Assembly: GCA_015492755.1 (NCBI GenBank)
Contig: WGEM01000597.1
Location: 1 to 6,193 of the forward strand
Source of the DNA: Gemmatimonadota bacterium
Lineage (GTDB): Bacteria; Gemmatimonadota; Gemmatimonadetes; Longimicrobiales; Gaopeijiaceae
Length of the DNA stretch: 6,193 nt
Direction: 5' to 3'
Shown here: piece by piece, positions 1 to 6,193 of the stretch
Layout: the number at the start of each line of letters is the position of its first letter
Numbering within the stretch: the first letter of the stretch is position 1
Translations under genes and position numbers: made by a program
Notes under the pieces: model-generated
What the model was told of the DNA's origin: nothing
The model's database searches: none
The model's input: only the letters and a program-made list of their open reading frames with translations

Positions 1-1057
1 CGTTGTGGTGGGTCTTGATGGTGACGGAGGGACCGCCCGCCGAGACCGACTCGATGACATCCGGGTAGAGCGTCCCCTGCACCAGGAAGCGGGCGCCCGT
101 GCCCTCCCGGCGCGCCGTCTCTTCGAACACCTCGATGAAGCGCTTTCCGATGGCGCGGCGCTTCTCCTCCGGATCGGTGACACCCCGCAGGTCGGAGAGG
201 AACTGCTCCGCGGCGTCCACCACCACCAGCCGCATGTCGTAGTGATGGCGGAACATGCGCTCCACCTGCTCCCGCTCGTGTTTCCGCAGCAGACCGTGGT
301 TCACGAAGATGCAGGTGAGCCGGTCGCCGATGGCCCGGTGCACCAGCACCGCCGCCACCGACGAGTCCACACCGCCCGAGAGCCCGCACACCGCCGTCCC
401 GTCGCCCACCTGCTCCCGGATCCGCCGGACGGTTTCCTCGATGAAGGCCCCCGCCGTCCAGGTGGGGCGGCATCCGGCGATCTCGAAGAGGAAGTTGCGG
501 ATGATCTCCTCGCCGCGGTGCGTGTGGGCCACCTCCGGGTGGAACTGCACCGCCACCACCGGCCGGTCCAGCGCCCGCATCGCCGCGCAGGGAAGCGTCT
601 CGGTGCTGGCGATGCATGCGTACCCGGGGGGAGGCTCGTCCACGTGGTCTCCGTGGGAGCACCATACCTGGGTGGTCTCCCCGGCATCGAACCCGGCGAA
701 GAGACCGTCCGGCTGCACCACCTTCAGCTCGGCGCGCCCGTACTCCCGACGTCCGGGGTGCACCTCACCACCCTCCAGCCGGGCGATGAGCTGCATCCCG
801 TAGCAGATCCCCAGAACCGGGATCCCGCTGGTGAGGAGCTCCCGATCCACGGAGGGTACGCCCTCGTCGTACACCGACGACGGGCCGCCGGAGAGGATCA
901 CCGCGGCGGGCTTCCACGCCCGGATCCACGCCATCGACCGGGTGGGTGGGTGGATCTCGCAGTACACCCGCTCCTCCCGGATTCGCCGGGCGATGAGCTG
1001 GGTGAACTGCGATCCGAAGTCCAGGATGAGGACGCGGTCGTGTCCGGGATGGGTCAT
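1..1057 (-). CDS. guaA: GMP synthase (glutamine-hydrolysing), 5' part
   Basis: The first 352 residues of GuaA, which aminates XMP to GMP using glutamine and ATP in the cytosol; about a third of the protein, including the C-terminal dimerisation domain, lies beyond the left edge. It opens with [20 protein letters not shown] (9-28), typical of the family. The class I glutamine amidotransferase domain has LSGGPSSV (55-62), the nucleophile Cys85 in GICYGMQ, and His173 and Glu175 in QFHPEV, completing the triad. The ATP-pyrophosphatase domain follows with the P-loop GLSGGVDSS (225-233), VNHGLLRK and, near the edge, [11 protein letters not shown] and TIKTHHN. The reading frame is unbroken throughout. 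The start is ATG at 1057, overlapping the lysA stop as ATGA; no Shine-Dalgarno sequence is evident, so translation is probably coupled to lysA. All catalytic residues in the visible part are present. Confidence 0.97.
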   Translation of the reverse strand, partial: MTHPGHDRVLILDFGSQFTQLIARRIREERVYCEIHPPTRSMAWIRAWKPAAVILSGGPSSVYDEGVPSVDRELLTSGIPVLGICYGMQLIARLEGGEVHPGRREYGRAELKVVQPDGLFAGFDAGETTQVWCSHGDHVDEPPPGYACIASTETLPCAAMRALDRPVVAVQFHPEVAHTHRGEEIIRNFLFEIAGCRPTWTAGAFIEETVRRIREQVGDGTAVCGLSGGVDSSVAAVLVHRAIGDRLTCIFVNHGLLRKHEREQVERMFRHHYDMRLVVVDAAEQFLSDLRGVTDPEEKRRAIGKRFIEVFEETARREGTGARFLVQGTLYPDVIESVSAGGPSVTIKTHHN

Positions 1058-2301
1058 GACATGCCCCGGATGAGGTCGTCCACCGTCTCTCGCGCCCGCA
1101 CCAGCGTGGCGCGGCCATCCTCCACTACCACCTCCGCGGGCCGCAACCGGCCGTTGTAGTTGGACGCCATGGCGAAGCCGTAGGCCCCCACGGTGCGAAC
1201 CGCCAGGAGGTCGCCGGGCTCAGGGAGGGGCAGCTCGCGGTCCCGCGCCAGGAAATCACCTGTCTCGCAGATGGGACCCACCACGTCCACACGCTCCACA
1301 CGGGCCTCCGGCCTCGCCACCACGGGCTCGATGCGGTGAAACCCCCCGTAGTGGCTGGGCCGGATGAGTTCACTCATACCCCCGTCGCAGATGACGAAGG
1401 TCTTGGGGCCGCTCCGCTTCACGTACTGGACCTCGGTGAGGAGCACGCCCGCCTCCCCCACCAGCCACCGGCCCGGCTCCAGGAGGAGCCGGAGACCGGC
1501 GCCCCGCACGCGCGGCACCACCTCCCGGGCGAGGGCGTCCACGTCCATGCCCGGCTCGTCGTCGTACGCCACGCCGTATCCACCGCCCAGGTCGATCTCC
1601 TCCAGCACGACGCCTTCGGCGCCGAGGGCCGCCACCAGCTCCAGGAGCCGCTCCAGCGCCTGCACGTACGGCTCCGGCTCCACGATCTGCGAGCCGATGT
1701 GCACGTCGATGCCCACCGGCCGGAGACCGCCCAGCGCCCGCGCGCGCAGGTAGAGCGCAGCGGTTTCGTCGTACGGCACTCCAAACTTCGTGGCGGCCGT
1801 TCCGGTGCGCGTATACTCGTGCGGTGTACGCGCGTACACGTCCGGATTCACGCGAATGCTGAAGGGGGCGTCCACACCGAGGCGCCTGGCCACGGCGGCA
1901 AGCCGTTCCAGCTCGCCCGCGCTCTCCACGTGGATGGCGTGGATCCCTTCCCGGAGGGCCAGCTCCAGCTCCCGCTCGGTCTTCCCCACGCCGGCGAAGA
2001 CGATGCGTTCCGCCGGGATCCCCGCCCGGCGCGCCAGGAACAGCTCTCCCTCGCTGGTGACGTCGGCTCCGCAGCCCAGCGCCTCGAGTCTGCGGAGGAG
2101 CGTGAGGTTTCCGTTGGCCTTCACCGAGTACGCCAGGAGGAGATCCACCCCCTGGAAGGCCCGCGCGAAGGCGTTCGTCCGCGCCTCGATCCACCGGATG
2201 TCGTAGACGTACAGGGGCGTTCCGAAGGTGCGCGCCGCCTCGGTGAGCGGGACGTCCCCGCCGTGCAGCACGCCCCCCACTCGGGGAAACGGCGGGCTCA
2301 G
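1054..2301 (-). CDS. lysA: Diaminopimelate decarboxylase
   Basis: A PLP-dependent fold-III decarboxylase converting meso-diaminopimelate to L-lysine and CO2, the final lysine step. Numbered from CTG 2301 it has 415 residues, normal for LysA. Landmarks: GTPLYVYD (27-34); AYSVKANGN with the PLP lysine at 61; HIGSQI (201-206); DLGGGYG (237-243); EPGR (275-278), a phosphate/substrate-binding segment; [23 protein letters not shown] with the catalytic Cys345; and [12 protein letters not shown] with Tyr374. The start is uncertain. The frame is open up to an ATG at 2460, but that would put about 50 residues of non-homologous sequence inside proS. Candidates are TTG 2316, CTG 2301, GTG 2280 and GTG 2271. 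I prefer CTG 2301 because it overlaps the proS TGA as CTGA, has GAGG five bases upstream, and gives the leader [18 protein letters not shown], which resembles the F-x-x-x-x-G-x-L-x-x-x-x-VPL opening of LysA proteins. The stop overlaps the guaA start by 4 bp. Confidence 0.95.
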   Translation of the reverse strand: MSPPFPRVGGVLHGGDVPLTEAARTFGTPLYVYDIRWIEARTNAFARAFQGVDLLLAYSVKANGNLTLLRRLEALGCGADVTSEGELFLARRAGIPAERIVFAGVGKTERELELALREGIHAIHVESAGELERLAAVARRLGVDAPFSIRVNPDVYARTPHEYTRTGTAATKFGVPYDETAALYLRARALGGLRPVGIDVHIGSQIVEPEPYVQALERLLELVAALGAEGVVLEEIDLGGGYGVAYDDEPGMDVDALAREVVPRVRGAGLRLLLEPGRWLVGEAGVLLTEVQYVKRSGPKTFVICDGGMSELIRPSHYGGFHRIEPVVARPEARVERVDVVGPICETGDFLARDRELPLPEPGDLLAVRTVGAYGFAMASNYNGRLRPAEVVVEDGRATLVRARETVDDLIRGMS

Positions 2302-3758
2302 TACGCCCTCGCCCAAACCGCCTCCGTCACCGCGTCCGCGGTGCCCGACACACACTTCGCGGGCGCCGGGTCGGTGCGGAACTCCTCCGAGGGGAGCACC
2401 CGGATGGTGGCCTTGAAACGCGCCTTCACCTCCGCCTCCACGGCGGGGTCTCCGGACCACCCCGTGTAGACGAAGCCGGCGCCGCTCTCGAACGCTTCGC
2501 CCATCTCATCCAGCGACGAGACGCCACGCACCGATGCCGCTTCCCGGCGCTCCCGGGCCGCCGCCAACAGCTCGCGCTGGAAGGCCTCCAGGAGGTGGGG
2601 GAGCTCGCCCAGGGCCTGCTCCTCCGGGAGGAACTCCTTGCGCTCACCCTCCCGTACCGGAATCCGCCTGGCCAGCGCCACCTTCCCTTCCGCCAGGTCC
2701 CGCGGGCCCACCTCGATGCGGTAGGGCACACCCTTGCGCTCCCACTCGAAGTACTTGGCCCCCGGGCTCAGCTTGTCCCGCGCATCCACCCGGGCGCGTA
2801 CGCCCATCTCGTGGAGCCGGGCGCGGAGCTCCTCGGCCTTCTCCAGCACCGGGCCGGTGTCGTCGCCCCGCAGGATGGGCACGATGACCACCTGCACCGG
2901 AGCCAGCCGCGGCGGAACCACCAGCCCGTTGTCGTCGCCGTGTGTCATCACCATGCCGCCCACCAGGCGGGTGGACACGCCCCACGAGGTGTTCCAGGCG
3001 TACTCCTCCCTCCCGTCCTCCGTCTGGAACTTCAGGTCGAACTGACGGGCGAAGTTCTGGCCCAGAAAATGCGACGTGCCCGCCTGCAGGGCCTTGTTGT
3101 CCTTCATGAGCGCCTCGCAGGAGTAGCTCCGCACCGCGCCCGCAAACTTCTCCGACTCGGACTTGAGGCCGGTGAGCGGCGGCATGGCGATCCAGTCCTC
3201 CATGAACCGCCGGTAGATCCCGAGGATGAGGCGGGTCTCCTCTTCCGCCTCCTCGGCGGTGGCGTGGGCGGTGTGGCCCTCCTGCCAGAGAAACTCCGCG
3301 GTGCGCAGGAAGAGGCGGGTTCGCAGCTCCCACCGCATGACGTTGGCCCACTGGTTCAGCAGGATGGGAAGGTCGCGGTAGCTCTGCACCCACTTCGCGT
3401 ACATGGCGTAGATGATGGTCTCGGAGGTGGGGCGGATGGCATAGGGCTCCTCCAGCTCCTTCCCCCCCGCCTGCGTCACCACCGCCAGCTCCGGCGCGAA
3501 CCCCTCCACGTGCTCCTTCTCGCGCTCGATGAAGCTCATGGGGATCAGGAGCGGGAAATACGCGTTTTCGTGCCCCGTCTCCTTGAACATGGTGTCCAGC
3601 GCCCGCTGCATGTTCTCCCAGATGCCGTATCCCCAGGGCCGGATGACCATGCTCCCGCGCACCGGCGAATAGTCCGCAAGCTCGGCGCGGAGCACGACCT
3701 CGTTGTACCAGGCCGCGAAGTCCTCGCTCTGCGGTGTCAGCCTCTTTTCGTCAGCCAT
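2298..3758 (-). CDS. proS: Prolyl-tRNA synthetase, archaeal/eukaryote-like short type (ProS type 3)
   Basis: Class II synthetase of 486 residues that charges tRNA-Pro. Length and layout match the type without the inserted editing domain found in E. coli ProRS. Motif 1 lies around 40-73 (GYGIWENMQ, YFPLLIPMSF). The proline-site block is IRPTSET (108-114), motif 2 is around 139-163 (MRWELR, FLRTAEFLWQEGHTAH), GTSHFLGQNFA is at 227-237, and motif 3 is at 266-284 (VGGMVMTHGDDNGLVVPPR). An anticodon-binding domain follows (about 289-390), then the C-terminal domain typical of this type, ending in ARAY. In Thermus ProRS, which is of this type, the terminal Tyr carboxylate reaches the active site, and Tyr486 is kept here. 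The zinc site of the C-terminal domain is mostly lost: the GW-C-G position is Ser435, the second is Val440, and only Cys469 remains. The ATG at 3758 overlaps the upstream gene by 8 bp and has no clear Shine-Dalgarno sequence, so coupled translation is likely. Confidence 0.97.
   Translation of the reverse strand: MADEKRLTPQSEDFAAWYNEVVLRAELADYSPVRGSMVIRPWGYGIWENMQRALDTMFKETGHENAYFPLLIPMSFIEREKEHVEGFAPELAVVTQAGGKELEEPYAIRPTSETIIYAMYAKWVQSYRDLPILLNQWANVMRWELRTRLFLRTAEFLWQEGHTAHATAEEAEEETRLILGIYRRFMEDWIAMPPLTGLKSESEKFAGAVRSYSCEALMKDNKALQAGTSHFLGQNFARQFDLKFQTEDGREEYAWNTSWGVSTRLVGGMVMTHGDDNGLVVPPRLAPVQVVIVPILRGDDTGPVLEKAEELRARLHEMGVRARVDARDKLSPGAKYFEWERKGVPYRIEVGPRDLAEGKVALARRIPVREGERKEFLPEEQALGELPHLLEAFQRELLAAARERREAASVRGVSSLDEMGEAFESGAGFVYTGWSGDPAVEAEVKARFKATIRVLPSEEFRTDPAPAKCVSGTADAVTEAVWARAY
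2307..2310 (-). promoter_or_regulatory. Probable ribosome binding site (GAGG) for lysA, inside the 3' end of proS
   Basis: The minus strand reads GAGG, then five bases (GCGTA), then CTG at 2301. This is the only well-spaced Shine-Dalgarno-like sequence near the lysA start and it supports the unusual CTG over the later GTG codons at 2280 and 2271, before which I see no such sequence. It lies in the last codons of proS. Four bases in GC-rich DNA is weak evidence on its own. Confidence 0.4.
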
Positions 3759-4065
3759 CGTTCAGTCCGTCGTCGTCGGATGTCGATTCCTTCGGGCTCC
3801 ATCTCGTGGCGCGGCGCAGTCCGGGCCATGAGATGCCCAGCGGCACCACGAAGAGGAGGAGTGACGTCACCACCCAGACCCGGCGAAAGCCCCATCCCGA
3901 AGGCTCCCCGATGAGCAGCGCCACCAGGGCGCCGCCCCCCAGCGCAACCCCGGTCACCACCAGGATCATCACCCACTCCAGCCACTCCAGTCGCCGCCGT
4001 GCCCGCCGTACCACCTCCAGCGCGCCCTCGGCGGCGCGCCGCTCCGCCTCGGACCCGCTCCTCAC
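3751..4065 (-). CDS. Small two-helix membrane protein of unknown function
   Basis: A 104-residue protein that I do not recognise. Residues 1-30 are a charged, probably helical segment rich in Glu and Arg (RRARRRLEW at 20-28). Two hydrophobic helices follow, at about 31-53 (VMILVVTGVALGGGALVALL) and 61-80 (WVVTSLLLFVVPLGIS region), joined by a short loop EPSGWGF. The tail has Arg at 84, 85 and 88 and ends in acidic residues (SDDDGLNDG). Arg clusters on both sides suggest both termini face the cytoplasm (positive-inside rule, inference). The start is GTG at 4065, overlapping the hisS TGA as GTGA; GGAG lies 11 nt upstream, rather far for a ribosome site. The stop overlaps the proS ATG by 8 bp. 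This double overlap and the coherent membrane topology argue for a real gene placed inside the operon. No signal peptide, catalytic motif or cysteine is seen. A link to tRNA charging would be speculation. Confidence 0.8.
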   Translation of the reverse strand: MRSGSEAERRAAEGALEVVRRARRRLEWLEWVMILVVTGVALGGGALVALLIGEPSGWGFRRVWVVTSLLLFVVPLGISWPGLRRATRWSPKESTSDDDGLNDG

Positions 4066-5342
4066 AGCGCGCCCAGCTCCACGTCGCGTTCCTCTCCGGA
4101 CTCCATGTCGCGGAGCCGCACCTTACCCTGGGCCAGCTCGTCGGGCCCCAGGATGAGCACCGCCTGTGCGCCCTCCCGCGCCGCCGCCTTCATCTGCTTC
4201 CCTACGTTCTGCGGGCGCAGCGAGTACGTCACCGATTTGCCCCGGTCGCGCAGCCTGCGTGCCAGCGCCAGCGCGGTCTCACGCTCTTCTTCCGTCACCA
4301 CCACCAGGTAGTAGTCCAGGCGGGGAGTCAGATCCGGCCAGAGCCCCTTCTCCTCCAGGAGTTCACCCAGCACCACGTCGCCCATGCCGAACCCGACGGC
4401 GGGCAGCGATTCGCCGCCCACGAGTTCCAGGAGGCGGTCGTAACGCCCACCCCCGCATACCGCCCGCAGCTCACCCTGCCGGTCGAAGATCTCGAAGACG
4501 ATCCCCGTGTAGTAGGCGAGCCCCCGGACGATCCTCAGGTCCACGTCCACGAACGCGCCCAGACCCACCGCTTCCAGCGTGGCGAGATAGGCCTCCAGGG
4601 GCTCCAGCGCTTCGCCCACGTCGTCCCGCCCGCCGAAGCGGTCCCGCACCACGTCCAGGCCTCCCGCCTCCAACACCTCCACCAGCGTGTCGCGAGCCTC
4701 CGGCCCCATGCCCGCCTCCCGCTCCAGCCGCTCCAGCGAGCGAGCCCTGGGCTCACGCTCGAACTTGTCGATGACGGCGTACGCCGCGCTCCGGCGTGAC
4801 TCGTCGACGCCCAGCGCCTCCAGGATCCGGGTGAGGAGCCGCCGGTCCGAGACGCGCGCCCGCACGTCCTCCGCCGTGAGCCCCAGGTCACGGAGCCCGT
4901 CCAGCGCCACCGCCAGGACTTCGGCGTCCGCCGCCACCCCCGCCTCCCCCACGATGTCCACGTTCCACTGGAAGTGTTCCCGCAGGCGGCCGCGCTGCTG
5001 CCGCTCGTAGCGAAAGAGCTGGGGAATGGAGAACCAGCGGATGGGTTTGTGCATGCTGCGGGAGCGATCTCCGAGGATGCGCGCCAGCGACGGCGTCATC
5101 TCCGGGCGCAGCGCCACCTCCCGCCCGCCCTTGTCGGTGAAGGCGTAGAGCTGCTGCACGATCTCCTCGCCGCTCTTCTCCACGTAGAGCTCCAGCGGCT
5201 CCAGCGGCGGGCCATCGTACTCCTGAAAGCCGTAGCGCCGGGAGACCCGGCGCCAGCTCTCGAAGATATGCGTGCGGCGGGCCATCGCGTCGGGGGGGAA
5301 GTCGCGAAAGCCCGGTAGCCGCGAAAACGATGAGGTCGACAT
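4062..5342 (-). CDS. hisS: Histidyl-tRNA synthetase
   Basis: Class II aminoacyl-tRNA synthetase of 426 residues, the usual length for the family; it charges tRNA-His with histidine in the cytosol. The N-terminus LPGFRDFPPD (9-18) is the typical HisRS opening, and ALRPEMTPSLAR (77-88) is the histidine/ATP-site block. Motif 2 lies around 102-133 (RWFSIPQLFRYER, then GRLREHFQWNVDIVGE). The histidine-specific signatures are RGLAYYTG (273-280, whose Arg corresponds to the conserved active-site Arg) and CGGGRYDR (296-303). Motif 3 is AVGFGMGD (315-322). The C-terminal anticodon-binding domain spans about 337-420, including LRPQNVGKQMK. The PEMTPSLAR and RWFSIPQ-FRYER wording differs from the E. coli form (RPEGTA-x-x-VRA) and resembles the archaeal/eukaryote-like HisRS group (inference). 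The ATG at 5342 is chosen because it opens the conserved N-terminus; no Shine-Dalgarno sequence precedes it. The stop overlaps the start of the next gene by 4 bp. Confidence 0.97.
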   Translation of the reverse strand: MSTSSFSRLPGFRDFPPDAMARRTHIFESWRRVSRRYGFQEYDGPPLEPLELYVEKSGEEIVQQLYAFTDKGGREVALRPEMTPSLARILGDRSRSMHKPIRWFSIPQLFRYERQQRGRLREHFQWNVDIVGEAGVAADAEVLAVALDGLRDLGLTAEDVRARVSDRRLLTRILEALGVDESRRSAAYAVIDKFEREPRARSLERLEREAGMGPEARDTLVEVLEAGGLDVVRDRFGGRDDVGEALEPLEAYLATLEAVGLGAFVDVDLRIVRGLAYYTGIVFEIFDRQGELRAVCGGGRYDRLLELVGGESLPAVGFGMGDVVLGELLEEKGLWPDLTPRLDYYLVVVTEEERETALALARRLRDRGKSVTYSLRPQNVGKQMKAAAREGAQAVLILGPDELAQGKVRLRDMESGEERDVELGAL

Positions 5343-5352
5343 GGTGCGGCGG

Positions 5353-5380
5353 AATCTACGCCGGGGGGGGGAGAGTTCAA
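5353..5380 (-). promoter_or_regulatory. Candidate sigma-70-type promoter for hisS, giving a near-leaderless transcript
   Basis: In the only intergenic gap, the minus strand reads TTGAAC (5380-5375), 16 nt, TAGATT (5358-5353). Each hexamer matches four of six consensus positions (TTGACA, TATAAT), and TAGATT fits the TAnnnT form of -10 elements. The usual -10 to start distance would put the transcript start near 5346, about 4 nt before the hisS ATG at 5342. That agrees with the absence of a Shine-Dalgarno sequence there. The spacer contains a run of nine C (5371-5363). A 5-bp inverted repeat (5363-5359 with 5351-5347, 7-nt loop) overlaps the -10 box. Seen: the hexamers, spacing and missing ribosome site. 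Inferred: promoter activity. Four-of-six matches can arise by chance, although this is one of few AT-containing spots in a GC-rich region. Confidence 0.35.
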
Positions 5381-5397
5381 CCGGCGTCCCGCTGGAC

Positions 5398-6193
5398 TCA
5401 GCGTCCCGACAGCGGCTCCAGCCCCAGCAACTTCAGCGCCGACCCCACCGTGTGGACGGAGCCCGTCACCACCACCGTCCCCTGCCCGGCGCCGTCGGCG
5501 GCCCGCTCCAGGGCGGAGGGAAAGTGGGGCTCCACCACCACGTGGGTGAAAGCCTCCACCGCCCGGGCCGCTTCATGGACGTTCCAGCGCCGCTCGGGCG
5601 GGGCGGACGGCGGCTGCGTGAGGACCGCGGCGTCGCATCGGGACAGGAGCGGCGGGAGCATGGCCCGCCAGTCCTTGTCGCCCAGCACCCCCACCAGCGC
5701 CGTCAGGGGTCTCGGCAGATCCAGGCGATCCACGGTGTCCACGAGGGAGTGGATGCCCGCGGTGTTGTGCGCCACGTCCAGGAGCCATGTGCGCTCCCCC
5801 AACCGCACCACCTGGTCCCGCCCCCAGTAGTCGACGCCCGCCAACCCGCGCCGGATGGCGTCCACGTCGGGCCGCCATCGCTCGGGGACCCACTCCAGCA
5901 CCTCCAGCGCGGTGGCGGCGTTCACCGCCTGGTGCCGCCCCACCAGCGGGGTGGTGAGCTCCAGCGCGCCCCACGCCAGGGTGTGATACCGGAACGCGGT
6001 GTGATCCGCCGCGACGAAGACGTCGGAGAGCCGCTCCGCGTCCACCCGGTGCAGCGGCGCCCCCCGTTGCCGGGCGACCCCCCGGAAGAGCTCCACCAGC
6101 CCGGGCGCCGTCTCCGCCGTCACGAACGGGACGCCGGGCTTCACGATCCCCGCCTTCTCCCGGCCGATCTGCTCCAGCGTATCGCCCAGGTAG
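5398..6193 (-). CDS. folC: Bifunctional folylpolyglutamate synthase / dihydrofolate synthase, 3' part
   Basis: This is the C-terminal 264 residues of a Mur-ligase-family FolC; the 5' end lies beyond the right edge. The first complete codon is at 6192-6190 and the stop is TGA at 5400-5398. FolC is a cytosolic enzyme that ATP-dependently adds glutamate to (dihydro)pteroate or folate. Visible family landmarks, in order, are LGDTLEQIGREKAGIVKPGVP right at the edge (the conserved LG-T-L-x-x-I-x-x-EKAGI block), VGRHQAVNAA (usually G-x-HQ-x-x-NAA), YWGRDQ (usual form WPGR), LLDVAHNTAG (usual form D-G/V-AHNP) and GVLGDKDW. The ATP-binding P-loop would be in the missing N-terminal part. The AHN-T replaces the more usual AHN-P, but the DxAHN core is intact. 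A gap of 55 bp separates it from hisS. In many bacteria folC follows accD, which may therefore lie just outside the window (inference). The family call is secure; the substrate preference (dihydropteroate or only folylpolyglutamate) cannot be read from this fragment. Confidence 0.93.
   Translation of the reverse strand, partial: YLGDTLEQIGREKAGIVKPGVPFVTAETAPGLVELFRGVARQRGAPLHRVDAERLSDVFVAADHTAFRYHTLAWGALELTTPLVGRHQAVNAATALEVLEWVPERWRPDVDAIRRGLAGVDYWGRDQVVRLGERTWLLDVAHNTAGIHSLVDTVDRLDLPRPLTALVGVLGDKDWRAMLPPLLSRCDAAVLTQPPSAPPERRWNVHEAARAVEAFTHVVVEPHFPSALERAADGAGQGTVVVTGSVHTVGSALKLLGLEPLSGR

Noticed and set aside
5..1159. 384-residue plus-strand open frame
   Set aside because: It lies antisense to guaA, whose frame is intact with all catalytic motifs. 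The translation is rich in Arg, His, Pro and Gly with no family motif, as expected of the complementary strand of a GC-rich gene.
2302..2460. N-terminal extension of lysA up to ATG 2460
   Set aside because: The extra residues are Gly/Arg-rich, unlike LysA, and would overlap the conserved C-terminal domain of proS out of frame.
1336..2469. 377-residue plus-strand open frame
   Set aside because: It is antisense to lysA and shows low-complexity His/Arg/Ala composition and no recognisable domain; this is a GC-driven shadow.
2595..3914. 439-residue plus-strand open frame
   Set aside because: It is antisense to proS and part of the membrane protein gene. Its length comes from scarce stop codons at high GC, and it has no motif or plausible ribosome site.
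3737..3985. 82-residue minus-strand frame overlapping the small membrane protein
   Set aside because: It is out of frame with the 104-residue protein that has clean junctions to hisS and proS, and it shows no coherent topology or motif.
3999..4799. 266-residue plus-strand open frame
   Set aside because: It is antisense to hisS with biased His/Gln/Pro/Arg composition. HisRS motifs on the other strand explain the coding signal.
5347..5363. Inverted repeat CGGCG / CGCCG upstream of hisS as a folC terminator
   Set aside because: The stem is only 5 bp, no T-tract follows on the minus strand, and it lies directly before the hisS ATG, so a rho-independent terminator is unlikely.

Overview
The window is a compact, high-GC stretch (roughly two thirds G+C or more by eye) in which every credible gene lies on the minus strand. 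Read in the direction of transcription, from high to low coordinates, the order is folC (3' part only), hisS, a small two-helix membrane protein, proS, lysA and guaA (5' part only). No RNA genes, mobile elements, CRISPR arrays or transfer signs were seen. Strong third-position GC, the archaeal/eukaryote-style ProRS and HisRS, and the leader of LysA would suit a Gemmatimonadota-like bacterium. This taxonomic guess is inferred from recalled sequence style, not from a search.

Layout: folC runs in from the right edge and stops at 5398. A 55-bp gap (5343-5397), the only intergenic space in the window, precedes hisS (5342-4062) and holds a plausible promoter whose -10 box is so close to the hisS ATG that the transcript would be nearly leaderless. 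From hisS on, every junction overlaps: hisS/membrane protein by 4 bp (GTGA), membrane protein/proS by 8 bp, proS/lysA by 4 bp if lysA begins at a CTG (CTGA), and lysA/guaA by 4 bp (ATGA). Recognisable Shine-Dalgarno sequences are mostly absent, so translation of the downstream genes probably relies on coupling.

Functionally this is a housekeeping operon: folate polyglutamylation (FolC), charging of tRNA-His and tRNA-Pro (HisS, ProS), the last step of lysine synthesis (LysA) and GMP synthesis (GuaA). The one unknown is the 104-residue membrane protein between the two synthetase genes. No novel multi-gene system is evident. The points most worth a second look are the near-leaderless hisS promoter, the non-canonical lysA start, the degraded zinc site of ProRS and the uncharacterised membrane protein.
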